DNA of 64,000 bases from Euryhalocaulis caribicus. Its GTDB lineage: Bacteria > Pseudomonadota > Alphaproteobacteria > Caulobacterales > Maricaulaceae. Positions 35,088 through 43,266 of this stretch are shown piece by piece (the first letter of the stretch is position 1; the number at the start of each line of letters is the position of its first letter). Where the stretch lies: positions 179,173-243,172 of the forward strand of contig NZ_ASJA01000005.1 of NCBI RefSeq assembly GCF_000412185.1, read 5' to 3'. Both the position numbers and the translations under genes were made by a program. The notes beneath the pieces were generated by a model. The model worked only from the letters and a program-made list of their open reading frames with translations. It was not told the DNA's origin and did not search any database.

Positions 35088-35512
35088 CTGAAAACAGGGA
35101 CAACCCCGAAAATATCAGACCGGCCTCCGGGACGGCGTAAGCTCGTCCCTGTTCGCCGTCATGCGAGGGGCTTCGGATCCGGTCGCCCGAGGGACGGAGT
35201 TGAACGCGGTTCCCGGGATACGGGGTCTTCTGACCAGAGGGCTCACGTCCCGGCGCACCGCCAGGCGCCAGTCTGAGGCTGAAATGCCCTGGCTATTAAG
35301 ACTCTGGCGGCAGCGGATGGAGAGGCCGGTCGAGGCGACTCCCGCCCTCCGCAAAAGAACCGCGCGGCGCGTCTCAAAGACGCGAAACATACAAACACAC
35401 GGTAACCGGCGTCCCGAAAGACGCGCCGCGCCACCCTCGTGTTTTTGCTTTCCCCAACCTCTGCGGCGGATGCGCCGTGGAGCCAAACGCGCAACGAAAA
35501 CCCAACCAACCC

Positions 35513-35610
35513 CGTCATCCTCCGACGGAGCGAAGCGGAGATCGGAGGACCCAGTTGAAATCTTTGCGCCTCACGATCCCTGGGTCCTCCGGTCAAGCCG
35601 GAGGATGACG
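35513..35610. repeat. Palindromic element with CGTCATCCTCCG ... TGGGTCCTCCG arms
   Basis: The left arm 35513-35553 and right arm 35581-35610 are inverted versions of one motif: CGTCATCCTCCG to GGAGGACCCA, and TGGGTCCTCCGG to GGAGGATGACG. The right arm runs into repeat A copy 2. The motif is of a kind widespread between genes of alphaproteobacteria. Confidence 0.75.
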
Positions 35611-35723
35611 GTTGAGAGAGGCGGGGGCGAAAGAGAAAACCCTCGCCCCCTTAAAGGGGGTAGAGGGTAATGACGTCCCAAAGGCCGCAAGGGCTTTGGA
35701 TGACGGAATGGGAGAGGGGGTGG
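35598..35723 (-). repeat. Dispersed non-coding repeat A, copy 2 (inverted)
   Basis: The reverse complement aligns to 3272-3398 end to end, including the CCATTCCGTCATCCAAAGCC segment, the C/G hairpin core and GTTTTCTCTTTCGCCC. Differences are scattered substitutions and single-base indels. Confidence 0.85.
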
Positions 35724-35906
35724 CTTCAGAACAAAGCGCCAATCCGGAGAGGTTCCCCTCTCCCTTTTCGCGCAAAGCCAAGCCGCTCACGCGCCATGGG
35801 CGCTCAAAGCTCTCTCCCCCTATCAGGGGGCGAGAGGGAAGAAGCGACCGCCGCGTCTCATGCGCGAGGATATCGTTCAGCGTTCCGGCCGATGGCTTCC
35901 AGACAG

Positions 35907-35940
35907 AAAGAGCCGCGCCGGATCGCCGGCGCGGCTCTTT
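35907..35940 (-). terminator. Terminator of sppA
   Basis: A perfect 15-bp stem (35907-35921 with 35926-35940) and a 4-nt loop, 21 bp beyond the sppA stop. On the minus strand the stem ends in TTT followed by CTGTCT, a modest T tract. Confidence 0.85.
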
Positions 35941-35961
35941 CTGCGGTTAGGTCTGCTATCG

Positions 35962-37755
35962 CTACCGGACGTCCGGCAACTCCGAGCGGGCCTGGATCTC
36001 ACCGCGGCGTTCGGAGGCTTGACGGGCCTGCAGAGCCGCCTGCACTTCCGGCAACTGGGCGACATTGTTCAGCGTGATCATGGCCTGCGCCGCCTCGCTG
36101 GAGACGCCGAAGAAGGCCTGCAGCGCCTCGAAGCCTTTCAGCGGCCGCGGGAAGTGCTTGAGCGTCACGCTGGCGTCCGGTTCGATCTCGGCCAGCCGCT
36201 TGGCGGCGTCGATGGCGGTGCGAAGGCCGCCCAGCTCATCCACCAGACCGCGCTCCATGGCCTGCTGCCCCGTCCAGACGCGGCCTTTGGCGATTTCCAG
36301 CACTTGCGGCAACGGAATCTCGCGGCCCTCCGCGACGCGGGTGGTGAACTCGTCATAGCCATCCTGCAGATAGGCGCGGACGGCGGCTTCCTGACTTTCG
36401 GTGAAGACGCGCTGCGCGGTGTAGGCGCCCGAGAAGTCCCCGCCGACAGCCAGCGGCTCGACATTCAGTCCGACCATTTCCAGCGTGCCGTCGACGACGA
36501 TCTTGCCGCCGAAGATGCCGATTGAGCCGGTGAGCGTGGTCGGGTTGGCGACGATGTGGTCGGCCCCGGCGGAGACATAGTATCCGCCGGAAGCGGCCAG
36601 CGTGCCCATGGAAATCACGACCGGCTTGCCGGCTTCCTGCGCGCGTTCCACGGCGTCCCAGATCTGGTCCGAGGCGACAATGGAGCCGCCCGGCGAATCG
36701 ACGCGATAGACGATGGCCTTGACCGATTCATCCTTGGCCGCCTCGTCGATGGCCAGGGCGATAGTGTCAGAGCCCATATAGTCGCCGCCGCCGAATGGGC
36801 CGGTATAGTCCAGCGTTTCGCCGGTCACAACCGCGCCCTGGCCGGAAATCATCGCGATGACCGGGCCTTTCTTCCAGGCGCTGCCGCGGGCTTCGGCATA
36901 ATCGGTGAGGGCGACCAGGTCGCCGCCGCCGGCGCGCTCCAGCGCCGCGTTGCGGGCTTCGGAGACCTGTCCCATGCGGTCGACCAGCTTGGTGCTGACC
37001 ACCGCTTCGGTGGAGTAGGGGGCCGCGTCCAGAATGGCGCGGGCCTGTTGCGGCGTCAGATCGCGATCCTGCGCGATCTGCGTCAGCGACGAATCATAGA
37101 TGGACTGCAGCATCGCCGTCAGCGATTCGCGGTGCGCGTCGGTGTAGCCGGATTCGTTATAGGAATTGGCCGCAGTCTTGTACTCGGCGATTTTGAAGAT
37201 CTGAGACTGCGCGTTGTACTTCTCCAGCGCGCCGCCGAAGAACGGCGTCTCGCTGGCCAGGCCTGTCGCGCTGAAGCCGGCCGTGTCCTGCAGCCACAGC
37301 TCGTCAGAGGCGCTGACCGCCAGATAGGGCAGCACGGAGGTGGAGTTGAAGCCCTGGCTGTGGGTGATGACGAATTTCCCGGCCCCGCGGAGGCCGAGAA
37401 TCGCGTCGCGAATCTCCTCGGCCTGGGCGGGCGGCATGCCAAATTCATTGGCCCGGATGAAGACGCCTTTGACCTTCTCGTCGGTCTCGGCGCGGGCGAG
37501 GGCTTCGATGGTGGTGGTCAGGGACGGCGTTTCGCCAAATGCGAAAGGCGCGCCGGAGGGCTGATCCAGCATCGGTTCGCGCAGGTCGAGTTCCAGCACC
37601 AGGCTGTCCCCGGCGACCGAATGCTCGGCGGCGGAGTTGTCCCCGGCCGCATTGACCGCCGCGGCAATCAGCGCGCCCAGCATGAAAAGAGACAGAAGCA
37701 CGAACAGGAAGACGCCGACGAAGGCGCCCAGCGCGCTAAAGAGAAACTGCTTCAT
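35962..37755 (-). CDS. sppA: Signal peptide peptidase SppA, 67K type
   Basis: 597 residues, the double-length protease IV form. One N-terminal membrane helix (about residues 5-35) anchors it in the inner membrane facing the periplasm. The Ser-Lys dyad is spread over two homologous halves: Lys193 (A-E-Y-K-T-A) in the N-terminal half and Ser389 (L-A-A-S-G-G-Y-Y) in the C-terminal half. V-D-S-P-G-G-S and T-G-S-I-G-I-F are the other conserved blocks. It degrades cleaved signal peptides and small membrane proteins. Monocistronic, with its own terminator and an AT-rich upstream region (37756-37890). Confidence 0.95.
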   Translation of the reverse strand: MKQFLFSALGAFVGVFLFVLLSLFMLGALIAAAVNAAGDNSAAEHSVAGDSLVLELDLREPMLDQPSGAPFAFGETPSLTTTIEALARAETDEKVKGVFIRANEFGMPPAQAEEIRDAILGLRGAGKFVITHSQGFNSTSVLPYLAVSASDELWLQDTAGFSATGLASETPFFGGALEKYNAQSQIFKIAEYKTAANSYNESGYTDAHRESLTAMLQSIYDSSLTQIAQDRDLTPQQARAILDAAPYSTEAVVSTKLVDRMGQVSEARNAALERAGGGDLVALTDYAEARGSAWKKGPVIAMISGQGAVVTGETLDYTGPFGGGDYMGSDTIALAIDEAAKDESVKAIVYRVDSPGGSIVASDQIWDAVERAQEAGKPVVISMGTLAASGGYYVSAGADHIVANPTTLTGSIGIFGGKIVVDGTLEMVGLNVEPLAVGGDFSGAYTAQRVFTESQEAAVRAYLQDGYDEFTTRVAEGREIPLPQVLEIAKGRVWTGQQAMERGLVDELGGLRTAIDAAKRLAEIEPDASVTLKHFPRPLKGFEALQAFFGVSSEAAQAMITLNNVAQLPEVQAALQARQASERRGEIQARSELPDVR

Positions 37756-37891
37756 GATTTGAAACTCGCAATTCGCGGACCGCTTGCGGCCCTGACCTTA
37801 CTGTTATTCGATAAGATATATGCGAATTTCGATAAAGAAAAGGCGCCAACGGTGAAAATGACATTTCGCCGCGGCGCCTATCTGTAATTAT

Positions 37892-37968
37892 TGGTCGGAG
37901 TAGCAGGATTTGAACCTGCGACCCCCGCCTCCCGAAGACGGTGCTCTACCAGGCTGAGCTATACTCCG
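37892..37968 (-). tRNA. tRNA-Pro (anticodon CGG)
   Basis: The reverse strand folds as a 77-nt cloverleaf: acceptor CGGAGUA/UACUCCG, D-arm with AGCUCAGCCUGGUAGAGC, anticodon stem CCGUC/GGCGG with loop UUCGGGA (anticodon CGG), T-arm GCAGG-UUCAAAU-CCUGC, discriminator A and an encoded CCA. Confidence 0.97.
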
Positions 37969-38129
37969 TAAGCAAGGCCGCGGCGTATAGCCCGCCTTGA
38001 AGCCAAGCGCAACGGCGCGTCTGTAGTCGGGTGTGTGACAGGCAGTGTAGCGGGGGCGTTGCAATGGCCGTTGGGCCGCGCTATAGCCCCGGCCTCCCGC
38101 GCAAAGCTCTCCGCCGCGCGGCGGATTAT

Positions 38130-38203
38130 TGGGGCGTAGCCAAGCGGTAAGGCACCGGGTTTTGATCCCGTGATCCCAGGTTCGAATCCTGGCGCCCCAG
38201 CCA
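38130..38203 (+). tRNA. tRNA-Gln (anticodon TTG)
   Basis: A 74-nt cloverleaf: acceptor UGGGGCG/CGCCCCA, D-arm AGCCAAGCGGUAAGGCA, anticodon stem CCGGG/CCCGU with loop UUUUGAU (anticodon UUG), T-arm CCAGG-UUCGAAU-CCUGG, discriminator G and encoded CCA. No integrase or duplicated 3' end is seen nearby. Confidence 0.97.
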
Positions 38204-38713
38204 CCCTTCCCAGAAAAATTGCAGTGACGTACGATACGCGTTCACGGCGCGGCCGCCGGGACGCGCGGTCTGCGGGCCGCGATCCTTCGCAAACCGCCGC
38301 CGCGCCTTGTTTCGCGAACATTCGTCCGGAACGTCTGTCAGGGGGTCGCCGCAGGCCGCAGCGCGGACCGCTTGTTCGCGAATCTGGCTCAGGAATCGCC
38401 TCTCAGGCGAGTAAGGCGCAATCTTCATGTCTGCGAGGTTGCTATCCTCGCACAGCCGGTGCTAGCGTCATTTCCAGAAACAAGAGGGACGGGTCCGGTC
38501 ACGGATCATAATTGTTCCCGGAGAAGACGGCGGGCCAACCGCCGCGGGCTGCAGTCGGGGATGGGTTGAAGGGGTTCAACCACTCCAGCTGAAATAATTA
38601 TCCGCCGCCACAATCGAGGCGCATAGCGGCGTTAATGATTGTGGCGGACAAGTTTGATCGATTTGGAAGGCGCCGGAGCCAATAAATCCGGCGTCGCATC
38701 TTGCGAGGCGAGT
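38204..38713. other. Intergenic region before the TonB2-type operon
   Basis: 510 bp without a credible gene. It holds a separated 10-bp inverted repeat, TTCGCGAACA (38311-38320) and TGTTCGCGAA (38373-38382), and an 11-bp inverted repeat at 38605-38647 just before the operon. The operon promoter is probably in the AT-richer part at 38500-38640. Confidence 0.6.
38605..38647. promoter_or_regulatory. Inverted repeat CCGCCACAATC ... GATTGTGGCGG
   Basis: Two perfect 11-bp arms separated by 21 bp, ending 66 bp before the DUF3450 start codon. No T tract follows. It may be an operator or a 5'-UTR hairpin for the TonB operon. Confidence 0.45.
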
Positions 38714-39652
38714 ATGTCGAAACTCTCATTCCTTCTTCGCGCGGGGCTGGTCGGCGCGGTGGCCGGCATGGCCGCGGGCGGAGCGGCCAACGCGCAGCTT
38801 GAGCGCGCCGTTCAGGTCGCTCAGCAATCCACCGAGGCCGGGCAGCAGTCCCAAGACCGCGTGGAACAACTGGACGATTCACGCACCGATCTGGCCCGCG
38901 AATATCGCGCGGTTCTGCAGCAGATCGAAAGTCAGCGTCTGTTCGTGGACCAGCAGCGCGTCTTCCTGCGCTCCCAGCAGAACGAGATCGAATCCCTGCA
39001 GGCCCAGATCGGCCGCGTGGAGAACGTGAAAGTCGAGCTGCTGCCGATGATGCGCGAAATGGTCGATAACCTGGCCAATTTTGTTGAGCTGGACTTGCCG
39101 TTCAACATGGTTGAGCGTCAGGAGCGCGTGCAGCGTCTGTATGACAATCTGGACGACGCCGAAGTGAGCGTCGCCGAGCGTTATCGCGTTATCCTGAACG
39201 CTTACGAGATCGAGGCCTCCTACGGCCGCGGCATCAACGCCTATGAAGGTCCGCTGACCGAGGGCGGCGAGGATGTGGTTGATTTTCTCCGCATTGGCCG
39301 CCTGATGCTGATTTATAGCCGCAAGGACGCGGATGAATATGGCTATTGGGATCGCGAGTCGGGTTCCTGGCAGCCGTTGCCGGGCAATTACGGTCTGGAG
39401 CTAAGCAAGGCTTTCCGTATCGCGCGTAACGCCGCGGCCCCGGAAATCCTTCTGGCGCCGGTGCCCGGTCCAGTTCAGGCTGAATATCAAGCCGCCGCGC
39501 CGCTTCCGCCGCAGTCCAGCGCGCCTGCGCCGTCCGCCCCTCCGGCCGCTCCGGCTGAAGAGGGCACCGAGGAGGGCGCAAACGAAGCGTCCGCCGAAGG
39601 CGCTGAGGCTTCCGAAAACACTGAAGGCGGCGATGCCGCTGACAACCAGTAA
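38714..39652 (+). CDS. DUF3450 periplasmic protein of the TonB2-type system
   Basis: 312 residues from the ATG at 38714, giving a signal peptide ending A-N-A-Q. Residues 30-140 are Gln/Glu-rich and strongly coiled-coil. The DUF3450 core includes F-V-E-L-D-L-P-F, a Y-E-I-E-A-S-Y-G-R segment and W-D-R-E-S-G-S-W. The last 60 residues are Pro/Ala/Glu-rich and disordered. DUF3450 proteins are habitually encoded first in operons with TtpC-like ExbB, ExbD and TonB. A structural or regulatory role in the periplasm for TonB-driven uptake is likely but not proven here. It lies 18 bp before the next gene. Confidence 0.9.
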   Translation: MSKLSFLLRAGLVGAVAGMAAGGAANAQLERAVQVAQQSTEAGQQSQDRVEQLDDSRTDLAREYRAVLQQIESQRLFVDQQRVFLRSQQNEIESLQAQIGRVENVKVELLPMMREMVDNLANFVELDLPFNMVERQERVQRLYDNLDDAEVSVAERYRVILNAYEIEASYGRGINAYEGPLTEGGEDVVDFLRIGRLMLIYSRKDADEYGYWDRESGSWQPLPGNYGLELSKAFRIARNAAAPEILLAPVPGPVQAEYQAAAPLPPQSSAPAPSAPPAAPAEEGTEEGANEASAEGAEASENTEGGDAADNQ

Positions 39653-39670
39653 GCGGAGTTCGTTAGAGCA

Positions 39671-41062
39671 ATGAAAAAGATGAACTTTACCCGTACCCTG
39701 GTTATGGCTGCCGCTTCCATCGGCCTTGTCGCCACCGGCGCGGCCGCGGCCCAGCCTGACCGTGAACCGGCTTCGTCCCTGTCCGAGCTGCTTAATCGCG
39801 TGCAGCAGGACAGCCGCGAGGCTTCCCAGTCCTTCCAGCAGCGCGAGCAGGAATTCCAGCAAGCGCGCAGTCAGCAGCAGGCGCTGCTGAATCAGGCGCG
39901 GTCCGAGCTTTCCACGCTCCAGGGCCAGGCCTCTTCGCTGCAGGCGCAGTTCGACGCCAACCAGGCGCGGATTGACGAACTGGATGCCGAATTGCGTGAA
40001 GCGCAGGGTGAATTCGGCGAGCTGTTTGGCGTCGCCCGCCAGACGGCCGGCGAATTTGCCGCCGCTATCCGCAGCTCCGCCGTCTCGGCTCAGTATCCGG
40101 GGCGTCACCGCGTTCTGGACCGTCTGTCCAACTCCACCACGCTGCCGACCCGCGAAGAGCTGGACGCGCTGTGGAAAACCATGCTTCGCGAGATGATCGA
40201 GCAGGGCAATTCTGTTGTCTTCAATCGCTCGGTTGCGAACCTGGGTGATGGCGGCGAAGCGCCGGTCTATCGCGTCGGTCCGTTTGTCCTGTTCACCACC
40301 CAGGGCGGCCCGCAATTCCTGAAATATGACGGCTCCAATAATCTGCTGTCTGTTCTGGAGCGTCAGCCTCCCGGTCGTATTACGGGCGCTGCTTCGCGCG
40401 TCGCCAATGCCGAGCCCGGCGAAATCGTGAAGGGTCCGCTAGATCCGTCCCGCGGTTCGCTGCTGGCTATCCAGAAAGACGTACCGACCCTAGCCGAGCG
40501 TATCGATGCCGGCGGCGTGATCGGCAAGATCATTCTTGTGGTGCTGGCTGTCGGCCTGGTGCTGGGCGTGCTTCGCCTGATCATGCTTCTGATGACCTCC
40601 ATGGCTGTCCGCAGCCAGGCGTCCAACCCGGAAAACCCCAAGAAGGGTAATCCGCTGGGCCGTGTCCTGCGTGTCTATGAGGACAACAAGGACGAAGACA
40701 TCGAGACGCTGGAGCTCAAGCTGGACGAACAGATCCTGCGCGAGAACGCCAAGCTGGAGATGGGCCTGAACTTCCTGAAGCTGATCGCCGCCGTGGCCCC
40801 GCTTATGGGTCTCCTCGGTACGGTGACCGGCATGATCCGGACCTTCCAGGCAATTACTCTCTTCGGTACCGGCGACCCGCAGATCATGGCCGACGGTATC
40901 TCCGAAGCCTTGATCACCACCGTGCTTGGTCTTGTGACCGCCATTCCGATCCTTCTGCTCCATTCGTTTGCCGCGAGCGCCGCGCGCTCTTCGCAGCAGA
41001 CTCTGGATGAGCAGGCGGCCGGCCTGGTGGCGCAGCGCGCCGAGCGCCGGACCGCGGGTTAA
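39671..41062 (+). CDS. TtpC-like MotA/TolQ/ExbB proton channel protein with periplasmic coiled coil
   Basis: 463 residues. A signal peptide (about residues 1-27) is followed by a Gln/Glu-rich coiled coil (30-120) and a periplasmic domain. Three membrane segments and the ExbB/TolQ/MotA signature follow: N-F-L-K-L-I-A-A-V-A-P-L-M-G-L-L-G-T-V-T-G-M-I and A-L-I-T-T-V-L-G-L-V-T-A-I-P. The extended N-terminus is that of TtpC, the extra ExbB-like component of Vibrio-type TonB2 systems. It should form part of the proton-driven motor that energises TonB. Operon neighbours upstream and 12 bp downstream confirm the setting. Confidence 0.92.
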   Translation: MKKMNFTRTLVMAAASIGLVATGAAAAQPDREPASSLSELLNRVQQDSREASQSFQQREQEFQQARSQQQALLNQARSELSTLQGQASSLQAQFDANQARIDELDAELREAQGEFGELFGVARQTAGEFAAAIRSSAVSAQYPGRHRVLDRLSNSTTLPTREELDALWKTMLREMIEQGNSVVFNRSVANLGDGGEAPVYRVGPFVLFTTQGGPQFLKYDGSNNLLSVLERQPPGRITGAASRVANAEPGEIVKGPLDPSRGSLLAIQKDVPTLAERIDAGGVIGKIILVVLAVGLVLGVLRLIMLLMTSMAVRSQASNPENPKKGNPLGRVLRVYEDNKDEDIETLELKLDEQILRENAKLEMGLNFLKLIAAVAPLMGLLGTVTGMIRTFQAITLFGTGDPQIMADGISEALITTVLGLVTAIPILLLHSFAASAARSSQQTLDEQAAGLVAQRAERRTAG

Positions 41063-41074
41063 GGAGGCGAGCCG

Positions 41075-41605
41075 ATGCTAGGGCTCAATGCGGCATGGGA
41101 TGGCCTACAGCAGTTCCTCGAAATGGGGGGTCCTGTCCTGGTGGTCATCCTATTTGCCACCTTCGTCCTCTGGGCGCTGATCCTGGAACGGCTTCTCTAT
41201 TACGGACTTGCGCACCGGGGTAACGTCCAGCGCGCAATCCGTGAATGGGACAACCGCTCAGATCACAAGTCGTGGTATGCCCATGCGGTTCGCGACAAGC
41301 TGATCTCAGAGGTGAAGCTGAAGACCAATCAGAATGTCGAGTTCATCAAGACCATGGTCGCTTTGGCCCCCCTTCTGGGGCTCCTGGGAACGGTGACGGG
41401 CATGGTGACTGTGTTCGACGCCATGGCAATTTCGGGCTCTTCGGACGCCCGCGCTATGTCGGCGGGCGTGTCACGCGCCACCATTCCGACCATGGCGGGC
41501 ATGGTCGTGGCCTTGTCGGGGCTCTTCTTCGTCTATCGCTTCGAAAGCAGCGCGAAGAAGGAAACCGCGAAGCTGGCCGACAAGCTCGACATCAGAACAA
41601 GCTAA
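41075..41605 (+). CDS. exbB: ExbB-type biopolymer transport protein
   Basis: 176 residues, a short classical ExbB/TolQ with three membrane segments and the block M-V-A-L-A-P-L-L-G-L-L-G-T-V-T-G-M-V. The start has an AAGGAGG site 5 bp upstream. It is the second proton-channel protein in the operon and should form the pentameric stator core with an ExbD. It corresponds to ExbB2 of the Vibrio TonB2 system. Confidence 0.93.
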   Translation: MLGLNAAWDGLQQFLEMGGPVLVVILFATFVLWALILERLLYYGLAHRGNVQRAIREWDNRSDHKSWYAHAVRDKLISEVKLKTNQNVEFIKTMVALAPLLGLLGTVTGMVTVFDAMAISGSSDARAMSAGVSRATIPTMAGMVVALSGLFFVYRFESSAKKETAKLADKLDIRTS

Positions 41606-41621
41606 GGGGCGCGGAACTCAA

Positions 41622-42044
41622 ATGCGCAGACGATTCAAGAAGGCTGGAGGCGATGACGCCGGGGTCAACATGACCCCCATGCTCGACATCGTCTTCATCC
41701 TTCTCATCTTCTTCATTGTGACCGCGACATTCGTCCGGGAGCGCGGCATCGATCTGGTTCCGCCGCCGCCTTCGGAAGAGCCGCCGGTAGACCCGCCGCC
41801 GCTGATCCTGGTGCAGATTCTGGAGAACGGAACGATCTTCGTGAATCAGCAGGCAACGGATATTGCGCGCGTGGGCGCCCGGATCGAACGTTTCCGTTCG
41901 GAGAACCCGGACAGCCCCGTTCTGATCGAACCTGATCCGGATGCTGAACACGGTATCGTGGTCACTGTCTGGGACCAGGCGAACCAGGTTGGCGCGCGCG
42001 GCGTGAACATTCAGCCGCGCGAGCAGGGCGAACAGGGCGGCTAA
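41622..42044 (+). CDS. exbD: ExbD/TolR-type protein (first of two)
   Basis: 140 residues with a short cytoplasmic N-terminus, then one membrane helix containing N-M-T-P-M-L-D-I-V-F-I-L-L-I-F-F-I-V, where the Asp is the proton-relay residue, and a periplasmic domain. It is followed 39 bp later by a second, distinct ExbD. The periplasmic segment has a P-P-P-P / E-E-P-P-V-D-P-P-P linker. Part of the TonB-energising motor. Confidence 0.93.
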   Translation: MRRRFKKAGGDDAGVNMTPMLDIVFILLIFFIVTATFVRERGIDLVPPPPSEEPPVDPPPLILVQILENGTIFVNQQATDIARVGARIERFRSENPDSPVLIEPDPDAEHGIVVTVWDQANQVGARGVNIQPREQGEQGG

Positions 42045-42083
42045 AGCCGGTCATTTGTGCTATATTAGTGAGCGAATAGAGCT

Positions 42084-42485
42084 ATGAGAGCGAAAAGCCG
42101 GGCCATACAGGACGAGGAAGAGATCGAGCTGGACATGACGCCCATGCTGGACGTTGTGTTCATCCTCCTGATTTTCTTCATCGTGACAGCGGTGTTCGTA
42201 AAGCGCCCAGGCGTGGATATCGAAAAGCCGCTGATCAGCGAGGACGACGAGCGTAACCCGTCCGTGCTGGTGGCCGTCATGCCGAACGATCAGGTCTGGA
42301 TCGACAAGACCAGCTACACGGTTCAGAACATCCAGCCGGTTCTACAAAGTCTGAAAGACCAGAATCCGGAACTGGAAATTGTTCTTCAGGGCGACCAGGA
42401 AGCCAAGATTGGCACCGTTCTGGAAGTGCAGGAGGTTATTACCTCTCTCCAGATTCCGGTCTTCGTGAACACTGAACCGCAATAA
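42084..42485 (+). CDS. exbD: ExbD/TolR-type protein (second of two)
   Basis: 133 residues with the same layout: D-M-T-P-M-L-D-V-V-F-I-L-L-I-F-F-I-V with the conserved Asp, then a periplasmic domain ending F-V-N-T-E-P-Q. Its periplasmic half differs clearly from that of the preceding ExbD, so this is an established pair rather than a recent tandem copy. ExbD works as a dimer within the ExbB pentamer, so two different ExbDs could form a heterodimer. Confidence 0.93.
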   Translation: MRAKSRAIQDEEEIELDMTPMLDVVFILLIFFIVTAVFVKRPGVDIEKPLISEDDERNPSVLVAVMPNDQVWIDKTSYTVQNIQPVLQSLKDQNPELEIVLQGDQEAKIGTVLEVQEVITSLQIPVFVNTEPQ

Positions 42486-42505
42486 GCAAGAGGAGACTTA
42501 GAACA

Positions 42506-43120
42506 ATGCCTTTGATCCTCAGAGCCATTATTGGGATTCCGCTGGCCGCAGTGGTTGCGGTTATCCTGTTTCTCCTCATGCGGGCCCTCATCGCGATGGG
42601 CGAAATCCCACTCGATGAGGAGCGTGAGGCGACCAAGATCGAGATCAACCAGGAGGTTGAGGATATCGAAGTCGCCAAGCGCGACATGACGCCGGACAAG
42701 GTGCAGCAGGTCGATCCCCCGCCCCCGCCGCCGCAGGTGACCAAGCAGAAGGCGCAACAGCCGAGCGAGGCGCTGACCAATATTGGCGGCCAGATTCCGG
42801 AATTTGAAACGCCGGACATCGGCCGGGGCGATGTGAACTTCAACGTGTCCGACCGGGACGCGCAGCCGATGGTGCGGGTCGCCGTGACCTATCCGCCGCG
42901 CGCCGCCGAGCGGGGTATTGAAGGGTCTTGCGACATGCAGTTCGGCGTGACGCCGGAAGGCGCGCCGTACAACATCAACGCGAATTGCACGAACAGCATC
43001 TTCGAGCGCACCTCCATCCGTACGGTGGAGCAGTGGAAATACGCGCCGAAAATTGTTGATGGCGTGGCTGTGTCCCGTTCCGGCGTGCAGACCCGGCTGA
43101 CCTATCAACTGGCTGATTAG
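42506..43120 (+). CDS. tonB: TonB family energy transducer
   Basis: 204 residues, short for TonB. It has one N-terminal membrane helix (about residues 5-30), an acidic segment, a short D-P-P-P-P-P-P linker (70-76), and a C-terminal TonB domain with V-T-Y-P-P-R-A-A-E-R-G-I-E-G and V-E-Q-W-K-Y-A-P. Two cysteines (Cys142 and Cys161) lie in the C-terminal domain and could form a disulphide. The small size and short Pro linker are typical of TonB2-type proteins rather than E. coli TonB. A GAGGAG site precedes the ATG. Confidence 0.93.
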   Translation: MPLILRAIIGIPLAAVVAVILFLLMRALIAMGEIPLDEEREATKIEINQEVEDIEVAKRDMTPDKVQQVDPPPPPPQVTKQKAQQPSEALTNIGGQIPEFETPDIGRGDVNFNVSDRDAQPMVRVAVTYPPRAAERGIEGSCDMQFGVTPEGAPYNINANCTNSIFERTSIRTVEQWKYAPKIVDGVAVSRSGVQTRLTYQLAD

Positions 43121-43266
43121 ACACTGCGCGGGCCGCAAGCGGTCTGAATTGAAACCTCTTTTCGCTGTCTTATATCAAGATGCGAGGGACGGGATGGCGC
43201 TACGAGGCGCGCAAGGTGGCGAATAAAGCCGCGCGCGTCCGGCGAAAGATGAGTGTGGAGACGAAC

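Larger units (their letters stand above)
34818..35961. other. 1.1-kb gene-free region rich in repeats
   Basis: No convincing gene. Overlapping open frames on both strands (about 35115-35670) have Arg/Pro/Ser-rich translations typical of non-coding GC-rich DNA. Contents from left to right: receptor terminator, repeat B copy 2, an unexplained block of about 400 bp (35100-35510), a palindromic element, repeat A copy 2, a further short C/G hairpin of the same type near 35810-35845, and the sppA terminator. Confidence 0.75.

Noticed and set aside
35161..35670. 169-codon plus-strand frame in the repeat-rich gap, and the overlapping 123-codon minus-strand frame
   Set aside because: Neither has a ribosome site or a recognisable fold, and the first runs through the palindromic repeats, which points to non-coding DNA.
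3272..35723. The inverted A-B repeats as ends of a composite transposon
   Set aside because: The repeats are non-coding and palindromic, with no transposase and no target-site duplication that I can see. They fit REP/BIME-like elements better.
38130..38203. tRNA-Gln as an attachment site of an integrated element
   Set aside because: No integrase, no repeated tRNA 3' end, and the genes on both sides are ordinary chromosomal ones.
43180..43266. Start of the TPR protein at 43180
   Set aside because: It adds a 29-residue basic extension before the signal peptide without a good ribosome site; the GTG at 43267 has GGAG at proper spacing.
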